A stretch of DNA of 64,000 nucleotides, from NCBI RefSeq assembly GCF_017872555.1, contig NZ_JAEDOX010000001.1, positions 558,001-622,000 on the forward strand, written 5' to 3'. Below the pieces are notes generated by a model. It made no database searches, had not been told where the DNA came from, and worked only from the letters and a program-made list of their open reading frames with translations. Positions 1 to 8,180 of the stretch are shown piece by piece. The translations under genes and the position numbers were made by a program. Numbering within the stretch: position 1 is the first letter of the stretch; every line of letters begins with the position of its first letter. This DNA comes from Ruegeria sp. HKCCSA071 (GTDB lineage: Bacteria > Pseudomonadota > Alphaproteobacteria > Rhodobacterales > Rhodobacteraceae).

Positions 1-1077
1 CTCAAGGACTTACAGGCGCTGCTGATATGGATCGGAGAGAATCGGGCGCAACTGTCATTGCGATACGGCAACGTATCCACGTCCTCGATTGGGGCGATTC
101 AGCGACGTCTGCTGGTCCTCGAGAATCAGGGTGGTACAAAGCTGTTTGGCGAGCCTGCACTGGATCTGGCCGATCTGATGCGAACTGACGAAAACGGGCA
201 GGGGATGGTGAACATACTGGCGTCCGACCAGCTGATGGCTGCCCCACGGCTTTATGCAACGTTCCTGTTATGGCTGCTGAGCGAACTGTTCGAAGAGCTG
301 CCAGAGGTTGGGGACCCAGAAAAACCAAAGCTGGTGTTCTTTTTTGACGAGGCCCATCTGCTGTTTGACGATGCGCCTAAGGTTCTGGTGGACAAGGTTG
401 AACAGGTCGCCCGCCTGATCCGTTCAAAGGGTGTGGGGGTATATTTTATCACTCAGAGCCCTGCTGACATCCCGGAAGATATTCTTGGACAGCTGGGCAA
501 CCGTATACAGCACGCACTAAGGGCATTCACGGCGCGGGACCGAAAGAACCTGAGGCTGGCCGCTGAAACCTATCGCGAAAACCCGACTTTCGACACGGAA
601 ACGGCAATTCGCGAAGTCGGCGTTGGCGAAGCTATCACCTCAATGCTGCAAAAGAAAGGCGTTCCGGGCGTGGTCGAGCGTACGCTTATTCGTCCACCGG
701 GATCTCAGCTGGGGCCAATTTCAGATGCCGAACGCCGGGATATCCTTGCCGCCTCGGCGATGGCAGGGAAATACGATAAGAGCGTAGATCGAAAATCTGC
801 CTTCGAGATTCTTCAGGCGCGAGCCCAAGCTGCGGCCAGTGCAGCGGAACGGGCGGAATCCGACGAAGTTCTTGAAGCGCAATCGCCGATCGAACGCGAA
901 TACTCTTCCGCCCGCAGATACTCCGGCAGCCGGGTCGGTCGGTCTTCATCCCGGGTTGAGCGCAAGCAGGACACCTTCGCCACGGCAATGACCGAAGCGG
1001 TGATCAAAGAGCTTAAAGGTACAACCGGGCGCCGGATTGTGCGCGGTATCCTTGGCGGTTTGTTTCGCAACAGGTAA
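1..1077 (+). CDS. HerA-like ATPase of the DUF853 family, 3' part
   Basis: Only the last 358 residues are inside the window; the frame is open from base 1, so the start lies upstream. The visible part has the Walker B-like strand LVFFFDEAHLLF (about residue 113-124), followed by the conserved segment ITQSPADIPEDILGQLGNRIQHALRAF (in two parts around residues 150-175), which is typical of the DUF853 branch of the HerA/FtsK P-loop ATPases. The Walker A motif should lie upstream of the window. The tail is Ser/Arg rich and low in complexity, ending LFRNR. These proteins are soluble ATPases of unknown cellular role, often listed as helicase HerA-like. Family is fairly sure; substrate is not known. 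Confidence 0.88.
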   Translation, partial: LKDLQALLIWIGENRAQLSLRYGNVSTSSIGAIQRRLLVLENQGGTKLFGEPALDLADLMRTDENGQGMVNILASDQLMAAPRLYATFLLWLLSELFEELPEVGDPEKPKLVFFFDEAHLLFDDAPKVLVDKVEQVARLIRSKGVGVYFITQSPADIPEDILGQLGNRIQHALRAFTARDRKNLRLAAETYRENPTFDTETAIREVGVGEAITSMLQKKGVPGVVERTLIRPPGSQLGPISDAERRDILAASAMAGKYDKSVDRKSAFEILQARAQAAASAAERAESDEVLEAQSPIEREYSSARRYSGSRVGRSSSRVERKQDTFATAMTEAVIKELKGTTGRRIVRGILGGLFRNR

Positions 1078-1083
1078 GTAACG

Positions 1084-1104
1084 CAGCGCCCGTTGGGGGC
1101 GCTG
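1084..1104. terminator. GC-rich hairpin between convergent genes
   Basis: An 8-bp perfect stem (CAGCGCCC / GGGCGCTG) with a 5-nt loop sits directly after the DUF853 stop and just past the stop of the oppositely oriented lipoprotein gene. There is no clear U-run on either side, so it is at best a weak bidirectional terminator. Confidence 0.45.
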
Positions 1105-1110
1105 TCGCGT

Positions 1111-1365
1111 TTACTTCAGTCGGCGTTGGCCTTCCTGACGACAATAGGCATCAGCCTCGGGAACCGACATCTTCGTAGCTGGGAAGTCGATTGCACGGTC
1201 CCAGGTCACGCGATCCTGACGATAGAGCTGACAGGTCACGACACCTTTTGGTGTCTGTACTTTGACCGGCGTCGTCTCAAGATCTTCGGGACTGGGGACG
1301 CAGGCGGATACTGCAACGGCAATAGCCGGAAACAGAATGAGTGATTTCAGATGTGGTGCTTTCAT
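1111..1365 (-). CDS. small lipoprotein of unknown function
   Basis: 84 residues. The N-terminus is a lipoprotein signal peptide: basic start, hydrophobic core and a lipobox AVSAC with the lipidated cysteine at residue 22. The mature part is about 62 residues and carries two more cysteines (in VVTCQLY and AYCRQEG), which could form a disulfide in the periplasm. I do not recognise a family. It is convergent with the DUF853 gene and separated from the liv operon by the liv terminator, so it appears to be a single-gene unit. The coding call rests on the good lipobox and on the ORF lying outside any other gene. Confidence 0.7.
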   Translation of the reverse strand: MKAPHLKSLILFPAIAVAVSACVPSPEDLETTPVKVQTPKGVVTCQLYRQDRVTWDRAIDFPATKMSVPEADAYCRQEGQRRLK

Positions 1366-1491
1366 TTTCTACTCTTGTCTACTCGTCATGTTGATTGATT
1401 ATAACGGTATAGGCGGGTGTGAGTGTCAGGGACCTGCTGCAAATCAAAAACACTGTGGTGGGTCCGTTTATTCAGAAAAACCTTAAGAATC

Positions 1492-1520
1492 AAGAAACCG
1501 CGCCAGATTAGTGGCGCGGT
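1492..1520 (-). terminator. intrinsic terminator of the first liv cluster
   Basis: A perfect 9-bp stem (ACCGCGCCA / TGGCGCGGT, 1497-1505 and 1512-1520) with a 6-nt loop. Read on the minus strand it is followed by TTTCTTGATT, and it lies 26 nt past the livM stop, so it probably ends the livH-livM transcript. Confidence 0.75.
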
Positions 1521-1546
1521 CTTGCGTATTGGAACGTGGCGTTGAC

Positions 1547-2860
1547 CTATTTCTCGGGGATCAGACCCCTTGGGCTGAATCTGAGAACAATCAACAGGAT
1601 CAGGCCCATCGTGAACAGGCGCATATGTGCGGCACTATCAATAAGATGTGACTTCAGCGCGCTGCCATCCGGCAAGCCAGCGGTGATCACACTCATCAAC
1701 CACAAGCCAATCGGCTCGACCTGAACCCACAAGAACCAGATCAGGAACGCGCCAAGTACGGCTCCGAAGTTGTTGCCGGAACCGCCAACAATCACCATGA
1801 CCCAAACCAAAAAGGTAAAACGCAGCGGATTGTAGGTGCCTGGCGTCAGCTGTCCGTCCAGAGTGGTCATCATAGCGCCTGCGATTCCGCAAATGGCCGA
1901 CCCCAATACGAAAATCTGCAAGTGGCGACGGGTGACGTCCTTGCCCATGGCTTCGGCCGCGACTTCATTGTCGCGGATTGCGCGCATCATACGACCCCAC
2001 GGGCTTTTCAGCGCCATCTGCGCCATCCAGAGTAACGCCAAAAGAACCAGCATGAACAGCAGCGAATACCCAAGTTTCACCGAGAGGGTGGATGCAGTGA
2101 CCGGATCCAGCCCCAGCCATTCGGCGCGGGCCAGAAAAGCCGGATCTTGCTGCAATTCAACTTCGTACCCGACAACCGGTGAGGGGCGCGGAATGCCATA
2201 GACATTCTTCACGCCGCGGGCCAGCCAATCCTCGTTCTTCATGACGGCGATGATAATCTCGGCGATACCCAGCGTGGCAATTGCCAGATAATCTGACCGC
2301 AGCCCAAGCGCGGTTTTGCCAATCAGCCATGCCGCCCCGGCTGCCAGCAGACCTCCGGCAGGCCAGGCCAGCAGAACGGGCAGGTTCAGACCACCAATGT
2401 TACCGGCAATCGCCGGGTCAATGGCCTCGACCGCGGCAACATTGGGGTCGAACACGGCCCGGTAGAGGAAAAAGCCGACGATAAGGACAGCGATTATTGT
2501 GAGCGTCTGCACCCGGCCTTTGGGCATTTTTGTTGCCACCAGTACGGCTGCAACCACGGTGGCAGCCCCCAGTAGTAAGGACAGAACGATACCATAACCG
2601 CCAGCGCCCCAGGCGCCCGGGGTAGGCGCCGTCGAAACCAGCACCACGGCCAGACCGCCCAGCGCGACGAAGCCCATGACCCCCACGTTAAACAGGCCTG
2701 CAAAGCCCCATTGCAGGTTCACACCGATCGCCATGATGGCCGAGATCAGCCCCATGTTCAGAATCAGAACGGCGGTGTTCCAGCTTTGCGTGAAACCGGT
2801 CAGCAGAATGAGGCTGCCAACCGCTATGAAAAGCAGAGTGTTTTTGACAGATTCGGTCAT
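1547..2860 (-). CDS. livM: branched-chain amino acid-type ABC transporter permease LivM
   Basis: 437 residues, a multi-pass inner-membrane permease of the HAAT (LivM) family. Several hydrophobic helices are visible from residue 8 on, and the family signature near residues 300-320 (AIRDNEVAAEAMGKDV, then the following helix IAGAMM) is present. It ends with RFSPRGLIPEK, a usual LivM tail. It starts inside the livH stop (ATGA overlap), so the two permeases are translationally coupled and form the membrane channel of one importer. Length is close to that of E. coli LivM (about 425). Substrate cannot be read from the permease; amino acids, amides or short carboxylates are all possible for this family. 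Confidence 0.93.
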   Translation of the reverse strand: MTESVKNTLLFIAVGSLILLTGFTQSWNTAVLILNMGLISAIMAIGVNLQWGFAGLFNVGVMGFVALGGLAVVLVSTAPTPGAWGAGGYGIVLSLLLGAATVVAAVLVATKMPKGRVQTLTIIAVLIVGFFLYRAVFDPNVAAVEAIDPAIAGNIGGLNLPVLLAWPAGGLLAAGAAWLIGKTALGLRSDYLAIATLGIAEIIIAVMKNEDWLARGVKNVYGIPRPSPVVGYEVELQQDPAFLARAEWLGLDPVTASTLSVKLGYSLLFMLVLLALLWMAQMALKSPWGRMMRAIRDNEVAAEAMGKDVTRRHLQIFVLGSAICGIAGAMMTTLDGQLTPGTYNPLRFTFLVWVMVIVGGSGNNFGAVLGAFLIWFLWVQVEPIGLWLMSVITAGLPDGSALKSHLIDSAAHMRLFTMGLILLIVLRFSPRGLIPEK

Positions 2861-3867
2861 ACTGCTTTTCCCTTGAACAGGCCCGTGGGCTTAAACAGAA
2901 GCACAATCAGCAGGATGACAAAGCTGACAGCGAATTTGTAATCGGTGGACAGGAGCTGAACCAATCCGGACGGCTCCAGGTTTTCCGGGGCCACATAGGT
3001 CAGTACTTTTTTCCAGGCATAGGTGATCGTCACCTCGGAAAACGCGATGATGAACCCGCCTGCAATTGCGCCCAGTGGGTTACCAAGGCCACCCACGATG
3101 GCCGAAGCGAATATCGGCAGCAGAAGCTGGAAATAGACGAAGGGTTTAAAGCTCTTGTCCAACCCGTAAAGTACACCCGCTGTGGTCGCCAGGGCGGCTA
3201 CGATGATCCAGGTGATCATCACAACACGTTCAGGGTTGATACCAGACAACAGCGCCAGATCCTCGTTGTCGGAATAGGCGCGCATCGATTTTCCGGTTCG
3301 TGTTTTATTGAGGAACCAGAACAACAAGGCCACGGCAATAACGGCCACTATCAGTGTAATCCCTTGCGAGGTCTTGATAGCCAGCCCCTCTTGTAGGCCC
3401 GTCATGGACTTAAAGTCACGCGCGGAAATCAGGAATCTTGCACCATCCGAAAACTTTTGGTCGTCCGGCCCGATGATAAAGCGTACCAGACCGTTCATGA
3501 TGAACATTACACCCATTGAAACGATCACAAGGATAACCGGCTTGGCCTTTTGTTCGCGGTAAAAGCGGTAGACCAGCCTGTCCGTGACCAACACCAAAAG
3601 GATGCAGCCAAGGATGGCAAAGGGCAGAGCAAGCAGGGCAGTCGGCAACGGCCCAAAGCTGAGACCAACGGCTTGCAAGCCCCAGGTGACAAGCACAGCG
3701 ATCATCGCGCCAAAGGCCATGGTGTCACCATGGGCAAAGTTCGAAAACCGCAGGATTCCGTAGATCAGGGTCACGCCAAGCGCTCCCAACGCCAACTGAC
3801 TGCCATAGGCAATCGCGGGCACGATGACAAAGTTGGCAAGCGCAACAAGCGCGTTGAGTAAGTCCAT
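2857..3867 (-). CDS. livH: branched-chain amino acid-type ABC transporter permease LivH
   Basis: 336 residues, LivH-type permease. The N-terminal block GALGVTLIYGILRFSNFAHGD (two parts, about residues 28-48) is the family hallmark, and the loop AYSDNEDLALLSGINPERV (residues 199-217) is the cytoplasmic coupling segment that contacts the ATPases. The end LFKPTGLFKGKAV is typical. It overlaps livM by 4 nt. Unlike most Liv operons, its ATPase partners (livF, livG) are not adjacent but lie 1.2 kb upstream, behind two small secreted-protein genes and a terminator, so livHM probably needs its own promoter in 3868-4074. Confidence 0.93.
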   Translation of the reverse strand: MDLLNALVALANFVIVPAIAYGSQLALGALGVTLIYGILRFSNFAHGDTMAFGAMIAVLVTWGLQAVGLSFGPLPTALLALPFAILGCILLVLVTDRLVYRFYREQKAKPVILVIVSMGVMFIMNGLVRFIIGPDDQKFSDGARFLISARDFKSMTGLQEGLAIKTSQGITLIVAVIAVALLFWFLNKTRTGKSMRAYSDNEDLALLSGINPERVVMITWIIVAALATTAGVLYGLDKSFKPFVYFQLLLPIFASAIVGGLGNPLGAIAGGFIIAFSEVTITYAWKKVLTYVAPENLEPSGLVQLLSTDYKFAVSFVILLIVLLFKPTGLFKGKAV

Positions 3868-4074
3868 TATTTCTTCTCACTGTCCGGGTGCGACCTTATG
3901 GCATAACGGTCTGCGCGGGCACAATGTTTTGCACGCGGTTTATCGTCATATTTTCCTGCTGGTAGCGCAAAAACCCTAGAAAAATTTCCACGAAGGACGG
4001 ACTTTCCACATCTAGCCCGGCTCAGTCACGCACCGGTCAATTCCGATGCGTGGTTGAGATGGTCGGAAGGGGGC

Positions 4075-4404
4075 TCAGGCGTTTGTTTCAGTACAAGCGC
4101 CGCGATCGGTCCCCGCATTGGGGCCTTTGACCGAGAGATCAAAGGTCATGTCGTCATAGTTCACGACAAAGGTCATGACCTCATCGCCCTGGATATAGAC
4201 AAACGTCATGTTGCCAACGCCTTTGAAGACCATCGCATCGCCAGAAACACTTGTGGTTTCGATGATGCCCTTGTCTCCTTCCGACGCCCGTTTGAGGCGC
4301 ACTTCACTGCCGTCGCGGTCTGAGACGCAGACAAAGTGACGCTCTTCCGCAGTTGCTGCGGTCGTGCACAAAGTGGCGACGGCCACCCACATCCAATTTT
4401 TCAT
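4075..4404 (-). CDS. small secreted protein of unknown function
   Basis: 109 residues when started at the ATG at 4404, chosen because AGGA lies 7 nt upstream; an in-frame ATG at 4431 lacks such a site and would add nine polar residues before the signal peptide. The N-terminus (MKNWMWVAVATLCTTAATAEE) is a Sec signal peptide in two short stretches with a cut near ATA/EE. The mature protein of about 90 residues is beta-rich, with one cysteine near each end (HFVCVSD and RGACTET), suggesting a single disulfide in the periplasm. I recognise no family. Its place inside the liv cluster, next to a second small secreted protein of similar build, is unusual. Confidence 0.65.
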   Translation of the reverse strand: MKNWMWVAVATLCTTAATAEERHFVCVSDRDGSEVRLKRASEGDKGIIETTSVSGDAMVFKGVGNMTFVYIQGDEVMTFVVNYDDMTFDLSVKGPNAGTDRGACTETNA

Positions 4405-4659
4405 TCTTGGGTCCTGAATAGAGTTTTTCATTCAGAAGGTTCGCTTGATTTCTCGGAACCAGATTTGCTTGTCCGGGAAACCGTTTCCTTCACAGCGCCG
4501 GGCGCTAAACGCACAATGTGACCGGATTGCAGCCGACGCGTGGAAATCTTGGGATGGTTGTCGCGGTTGAAGACGGCCAGATACCGAGATTAACTAGCGT
4601 TTCCTTCTAAACTGGCGACTTCAGTTGATTGCGGAAACAAGAAGGAAGTTGGAGGGTGC

Positions 4660-4681
4660 AAAAATGGCTTTGAAAAAGCCC
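4660..4681 (-). terminator. intrinsic terminator inside the first liv cluster
   Basis: Read on the minus strand, stem GGCTTT-TTC-AAAGCC followed by ATTTTTG, just 2 nt after the stop of the secreted-protein gene at 4683. It should end transcription coming from livG-livF before the permease genes are reached. Confidence 0.6.
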
Positions 4682-4682
4682 A

Positions 4683-5105
4683 CTAGTTCTGTTGCTCGCC
4701 TTGGCAAAAACCCTCAACGGCCTCTACTATCAACCTTTCGCGCCCAACAAGCGTCTCGCTGAGGATTGCAGTTCTAAGGTCGTAGCCGGGCTTATCAGCG
4801 TGGAAGATACCTTGGTAAATATCGAGCCTAGGGCTTCCGATGCCCACACCATAAGCAAATACTGACAGGATTGGGTCATGCGATATCCGAATATGTGCCC
4901 AATCACTGGCAGGGTAATCAGAACCATTTTCCTGCCAAACAATCCTGTCATCGAGCGCCGATAGGATGACCGTTCGTTGATTCTCGAAATCGCAACGAAA
5001 GATCACCCCATTTCTAGACTGCTTAGCTTGCGGTGCTAGGCTCTGAGCAAACGCGATGCTGCCTAGCAGACATGAACAGAAAACGGCGAGTAGGCTGGTT
5101 TTCAT
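4683..5105 (-). CDS. small secreted protein of unknown function
   Basis: 140 residues from the ATG at 5105 (preceded by GAGG; a GTG three codons upstream, at 5114, is the alternative). A clean Sec signal peptide with cleavage near IAFA/QS is followed by a mature chain with cysteines near both ends (IFRCDFE and EGFCQGE), the same layout as the gene at 4075-4404. No family recognised. It starts 5 nt after the livF stop, so it is probably co-transcribed with livG-livF and then closed off by the hairpin at 4660-4681. Base composition looks less GC-rich than its neighbours by eye, which would fit later insertion. Confidence 0.65.
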   Translation of the reverse strand: MKTSLLAVFCSCLLGSIAFAQSLAPQAKQSRNGVIFRCDFENQRTVILSALDDRIVWQENGSDYPASDWAHIRISHDPILSVFAYGVGIGSPRLDIYQGIFHADKPGYDLRTAILSETLVGRERLIVEAVEGFCQGEQQN

Positions 5106-5110
5106 AGGCC

Positions 5111-5953
5111 TCACCCCCCCAAGAAACTCTTACGCACTTCCGGATCGGCCAACAGTTCCTTGCCCGTGCCGGTATAGGCATTCCGCCCTTGAACCAGCAC
5201 ATATCCCTTGTCGGCAATCTCTAGCGCCTGACGGGCGTTTTGTTCGACCATCAGGATCGGCAACCCGGTGCGTGCGACCTCGATGATGCGGTCAAAAAGC
5301 TCATCCATCACGATGGGTGAGACACCCGCGGTCGGCTCGTCCAGCATCAAGACCTTGGGTTGCGTCATCAGCGCGCGACCCACGGCAACCTGCTGGCGCT
5401 GACCGCCAGAAAGCTCTCCGGCGGGCTGATTGCGTTTGTCGCGCAGGATCGGGAACAGGTCATAGACCTGCTCCATCGTGTCCGAGAAATCGTCGCGCCG
5501 AATGAAGGCACCCATTTCCAGATTTTCCTCGACAGTCATCGAGGTGAAAATGTTCGACGTCTGAGGAACAAAGCCCATACCGCGGATTACGCGGTCTTGC
5601 GGGGTGAGGCTGGTGATATCCTCGCCATCCAGACGCACTGAGCCGGCGCGAACATCCAGCATCCCAAACACAGCTTTCATCGCCGTTGACTTGCCCGCAC
5701 CGTTCGGTCCGACAATGACTGCGATTTCACCCTTGTCCACGGCAATGGTACAGTCATGCAGGATATCCGGGCCTTTGCCATAGCCGCCGGTCATGGTGTC
5801 GCCAATCAGAAACGGGCCGCCTTCAACGCGATGAGTCGTCCCGCTTTTCCGATGGGCAGGCGTCATTGTACCGATACCTTGCGTGTTGGTAATCGATGCG
5901 TCCTTGTTGCCCTTGTCGTCCTGATAGGGGTTATCGCTCATGCCAGCGGTCAT
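5111..5953 (-). CDS. livF: branched-chain amino acid-type ABC transporter ATPase LivF
   Basis: 280 residues. Walker A GPNGAGKST (about residues 98-106), Q-loop in GFVPQTSNIF, signature LSGGQRQQVAVGRAL, Walker B VLMLDEPTAG, and the H-loop position occupied in LMVEQNAR (E-Q-N form usual for LivF). It binds and hydrolyses ATP on the cytoplasmic face of LivHM. The first 55 or so residues are polar and not part of the LivF fold; LivF proteins are usually about 235 residues. The ATG at 5953 overlaps the livG stop (ATGA), which favours the long form, but an internal start at 5941 (MSDNPY) is possible. Confidence 0.92.
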   Translation of the reverse strand: MTAGMSDNPYQDDKGNKDASITNTQGIGTMTPAHRKSGTTHRVEGGPFLIGDTMTGGYGKGPDILHDCTIAVDKGEIAVIVGPNGAGKSTAMKAVFGMLDVRAGSVRLDGEDITSLTPQDRVIRGMGFVPQTSNIFTSMTVEENLEMGAFIRRDDFSDTMEQVYDLFPILRDKRNQPAGELSGGQRQQVAVGRALMTQPKVLMLDEPTAGVSPIVMDELFDRIIEVARTGLPILMVEQNARQALEIADKGYVLVQGRNAYTGTGKELLADPEVRKSFLGG

Positions 5954-6738
5954 GTCTGGGCCTCCAGCTTGTCTTTGTTTTTGAGGCCGGTGCCAAGATA
6001 GGCTTCGATCACGTGCTCGTTTGCCTTGATCTCATCCAGAGTGCCCTCGGCCAGAACCTTGCCCTCGGCCATGCAGATGACCGGGTCGCAGATCTTGCCG
6101 ATGAAATCCATGTCGTGCTCGATAACGACGAACGTATAACCACGCTCTTTGTTCAGGCGCAGGATCGTATCAGCAATGGTCATCAGCAGGGTGCGGTTCA
6201 CGCCTGCTCCGACCTCGTCCAGAAATACGATCTTGGCGTCCACCATCATGGTACGTCCAAGTTCCAGCAGTTTCTTTTGACCGCCCGAAACCTGACCTGC
6301 CTTGTGATCGGCCAGATGTTCGATGGTCAGAAACTCCAGCACCTCGTCTGCCATGGCTTTCAGCGCGCGTTCTTCATCAGCGATGCGTTTGCGTCCGAAC
6401 CAGGTATTCCACAGCGCCTCACCCGACTGCGCACCGGGCACCATCATCAGATTTTCGCGGCAGGTCATCGACGAGAATTCATGCGCGATCTGGAACGTGC
6501 GCAGCAAACCCTTGTGAAACAACTCATGCGGGGGCAGGCCGGTGATATCTTCACCGTCCATGACCACTTTGCCGCTGGTCGGGGGCAAAACACCGGCGAT
6601 CACGTTGAACAGAGTGGTTTTTCCGGCCCCGTTGGGCCCGATCAGGCCGGTGATCGACCCTTTTTGGATTTCCAGCGACGCCCCATCCACCGCGTGAAAT
6701 CCGCCGAAATGCTTATGCACGTCCTCGACGACGATCAT
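5950..6738 (-). CDS. livG: branched-chain amino acid-type ABC transporter ATPase LivG
   Basis: 262 residues, second nucleotide-binding subunit of the importer. Walker A GPNGAGKTT (about 33-41), signature VSGGQKKLLELGRTMM, Walker B IVFLDEVGAGVN, H-loop VVIEHDMDFI and the LivG tail EAYLG. The residue after the catalytic glutamate is Val where most ABC ATPases have Pro (DEV for DEP), seen in some LivG proteins. It is followed directly by livF with a 4-nt overlap and preceded, after a strong hairpin, by the binding-protein gene. Confidence 0.92.
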   Translation of the reverse strand: MIVVEDVHKHFGGFHAVDGASLEIQKGSITGLIGPNGAGKTTLFNVIAGVLPPTSGKVVMDGEDITGLPPHELFHKGLLRTFQIAHEFSSMTCRENLMMVPGAQSGEALWNTWFGRKRIADEERALKAMADEVLEFLTIEHLADHKAGQVSGGQKKLLELGRTMMVDAKIVFLDEVGAGVNRTLLMTIADTILRLNKERGYTFVVIEHDMDFIGKICDPVICMAEGKVLAEGTLDEIKANEHVIEAYLGTGLKNKDKLEAQT

Positions 6739-6791
6739 GGTATCCCCTTGCCTTGTCCCCGTGAAACGAGGTGCAGCCTTTTGTCATTGAA

Positions 6792-6818
6792 ACAGCCCGG
6801 GCACAAGGCCCGGGCTGT
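6792..6818 (-). terminator. strong hairpin between binding-protein gene and livG
   Basis: Perfect 10-bp stem ACAGCCCGGG / CCCGGGCTGT with a 7-nt loop, 26 nt past the binding-protein stop. Only a short T-run follows on the minus strand, so it may act as a partial terminator or 3' stabiliser that leaves the binding protein more abundant than the ATPases, a common arrangement in ABC importers. Confidence 0.65.
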
Positions 6819-6844
6819 CTGTTTTTATAGCTTGATATGCGGGA

Positions 6845-8026
6845 TCAACGGAAGTTGACGGTCTTGTTTTCGCCGTCGGTCACTTCGATTTCGCGATACG
6901 ATCCTGCGCTTTCGCCGGGGCCGATCAACTCGACACCGGACGCGCCGACATAGTCGATGTCCTGACCGGCGGCCAGCAGTTCCAGACCTTTGGCCAGTTC
7001 ACCCGGATAGATCTTTTCACCCGGTGCGTTAGCGACGTCCATTACTTTGCCCGCGTAATCTGCGGGGTTGGTCGAACCGGCGGCTTGCATGGCGAACATG
7101 AACAGCGCTGCCGCGTCATAGGATTCGGGCGAATAGGGCGACGACCCGTCAAACCCGGCTGCTTCAGCCAGTGCAAAGTACTTTTCTGCACCTTCACCAC
7201 CGGACCCGGCGATCTGACCGAACGAGCCGTTCAGGTCGGGGCCGACATTTGCGGGCAGCGAGTCACCGATCATGCCACCGGGCAGACCAAAGGTGTCGAA
7301 CGCACCGCTGTCCAGCGACGACTGGATGATGCCCAGACCACCCTGGTCCAGATAACCCGCGACAACGAGAATGTCGCCACCGGCCGAGGCCAGCGCGCCA
7401 ACTTCAGCCGAATAGTCGGCCTTGCCGTCTTCGTGCGCCGTCACGATGGTCACTTCGCCGCCAACCGCCTCGAAGGACGTCTGGATCGCATCGGCCAGAC
7501 CTTTGCCATAGTCGTTGTTGGTATAGGTCAGCGCGATCGAGTTGATGCCACGATCCTTGAGGATATCAGCCATAACCTGACCTTCGCGAGCATCCGACGG
7601 CGCGGTGCGGAAGAACAGGCCGTTGTCCTCCATGGTCGACAGGCCGGGCGAGGTCGCCGAAGGCGAGATCATGACCATGCCGTTTGGAATGGCAACGTTC
7701 TGCAGGATCGCGCCGGTTACACCCGAACAGTCGCCGCCGATGATGCCTGCAACGCCGTCAGCGATCATACGCTCGCCGTTCGAGGTGGACAGACCATTGT
7801 CGATACAGCCGGTATCAGCACGTACACCAGCCACGCTGGCACCGTTCATGAACTTGCCGGATTCGTTGACTTCGGCGATTGCCAGTTCCGCGCCCGATCC
7901 CATGGCAGGGGCCAGCGATTCAATCGGGCCGGTAAAGCCGATCAAAATCCCCAGTTTGACATCTTCGGCCATGGCTGCGCCGGCCAGCAATGCAGTTGCT
8001 GCAGTTGCAGTAAGCAGCTTTTTCAT
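6845..8026 (-). CDS. ABC transporter periplasmic substrate-binding protein, Leu/Ile/Val family
   Basis: 393 residues from the ATG at 8026, chosen because GGGAG lies 7 nt upstream and the next 21 residues form a Sec signal peptide (cut near AMA/ED). The mature protein is a type I periplasmic binding protein of the LivJ/LivK class (opening VKLGILIGFTGPIESLAPAM in two strands; Peripla_BP_6). It has two cysteines in the first lobe (TGCID and GDCSG) that could form the disulfide usual in this family. First gene of the minus-strand liv cluster, delivering ligand to LivHM. Ligand not predictable from sequence alone. Confidence 0.92.
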   Translation of the reverse strand: MKKLLTATAATALLAGAAMAEDVKLGILIGFTGPIESLAPAMGSGAELAIAEVNESGKFMNGASVAGVRADTGCIDNGLSTSNGERMIADGVAGIIGGDCSGVTGAILQNVAIPNGMVMISPSATSPGLSTMEDNGLFFRTAPSDAREGQVMADILKDRGINSIALTYTNNDYGKGLADAIQTSFEAVGGEVTIVTAHEDGKADYSAEVGALASAGGDILVVAGYLDQGGLGIIQSSLDSGAFDTFGLPGGMIGDSLPANVGPDLNGSFGQIAGSGGEGAEKYFALAEAAGFDGSSPYSPESYDAAALFMFAMQAAGSTNPADYAGKVMDVANAPGEKIYPGELAKGLELLAAGQDIDYVGASGVELIGPGESAGSYREIEVTDGENKTVNFR

Positions 8027-8180
8027 ATGGTTACTCCCAGTTGTGAACGTATTCGTTCTGGCGACGACCCTAGGCAAGCTGTTCGGAAAAGAAAAGTCCT
8101 AACGCAAACCTGTCTTTTTCGTTTGAAATCCTATCTGTTTTGTTGGGACTCACTCCTGATTGTCACCGAAAGGGACCAGA

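Noticed and set aside
4664..4762. A 32-codon plus-strand ORF (starting MALKKPTSS) with GGAGGG upstream
   Set aside because: It overlaps the terminator hairpin and the antisense of the secreted-protein gene at 4683-5105; the composition is that of a shadow and nothing else supports it.
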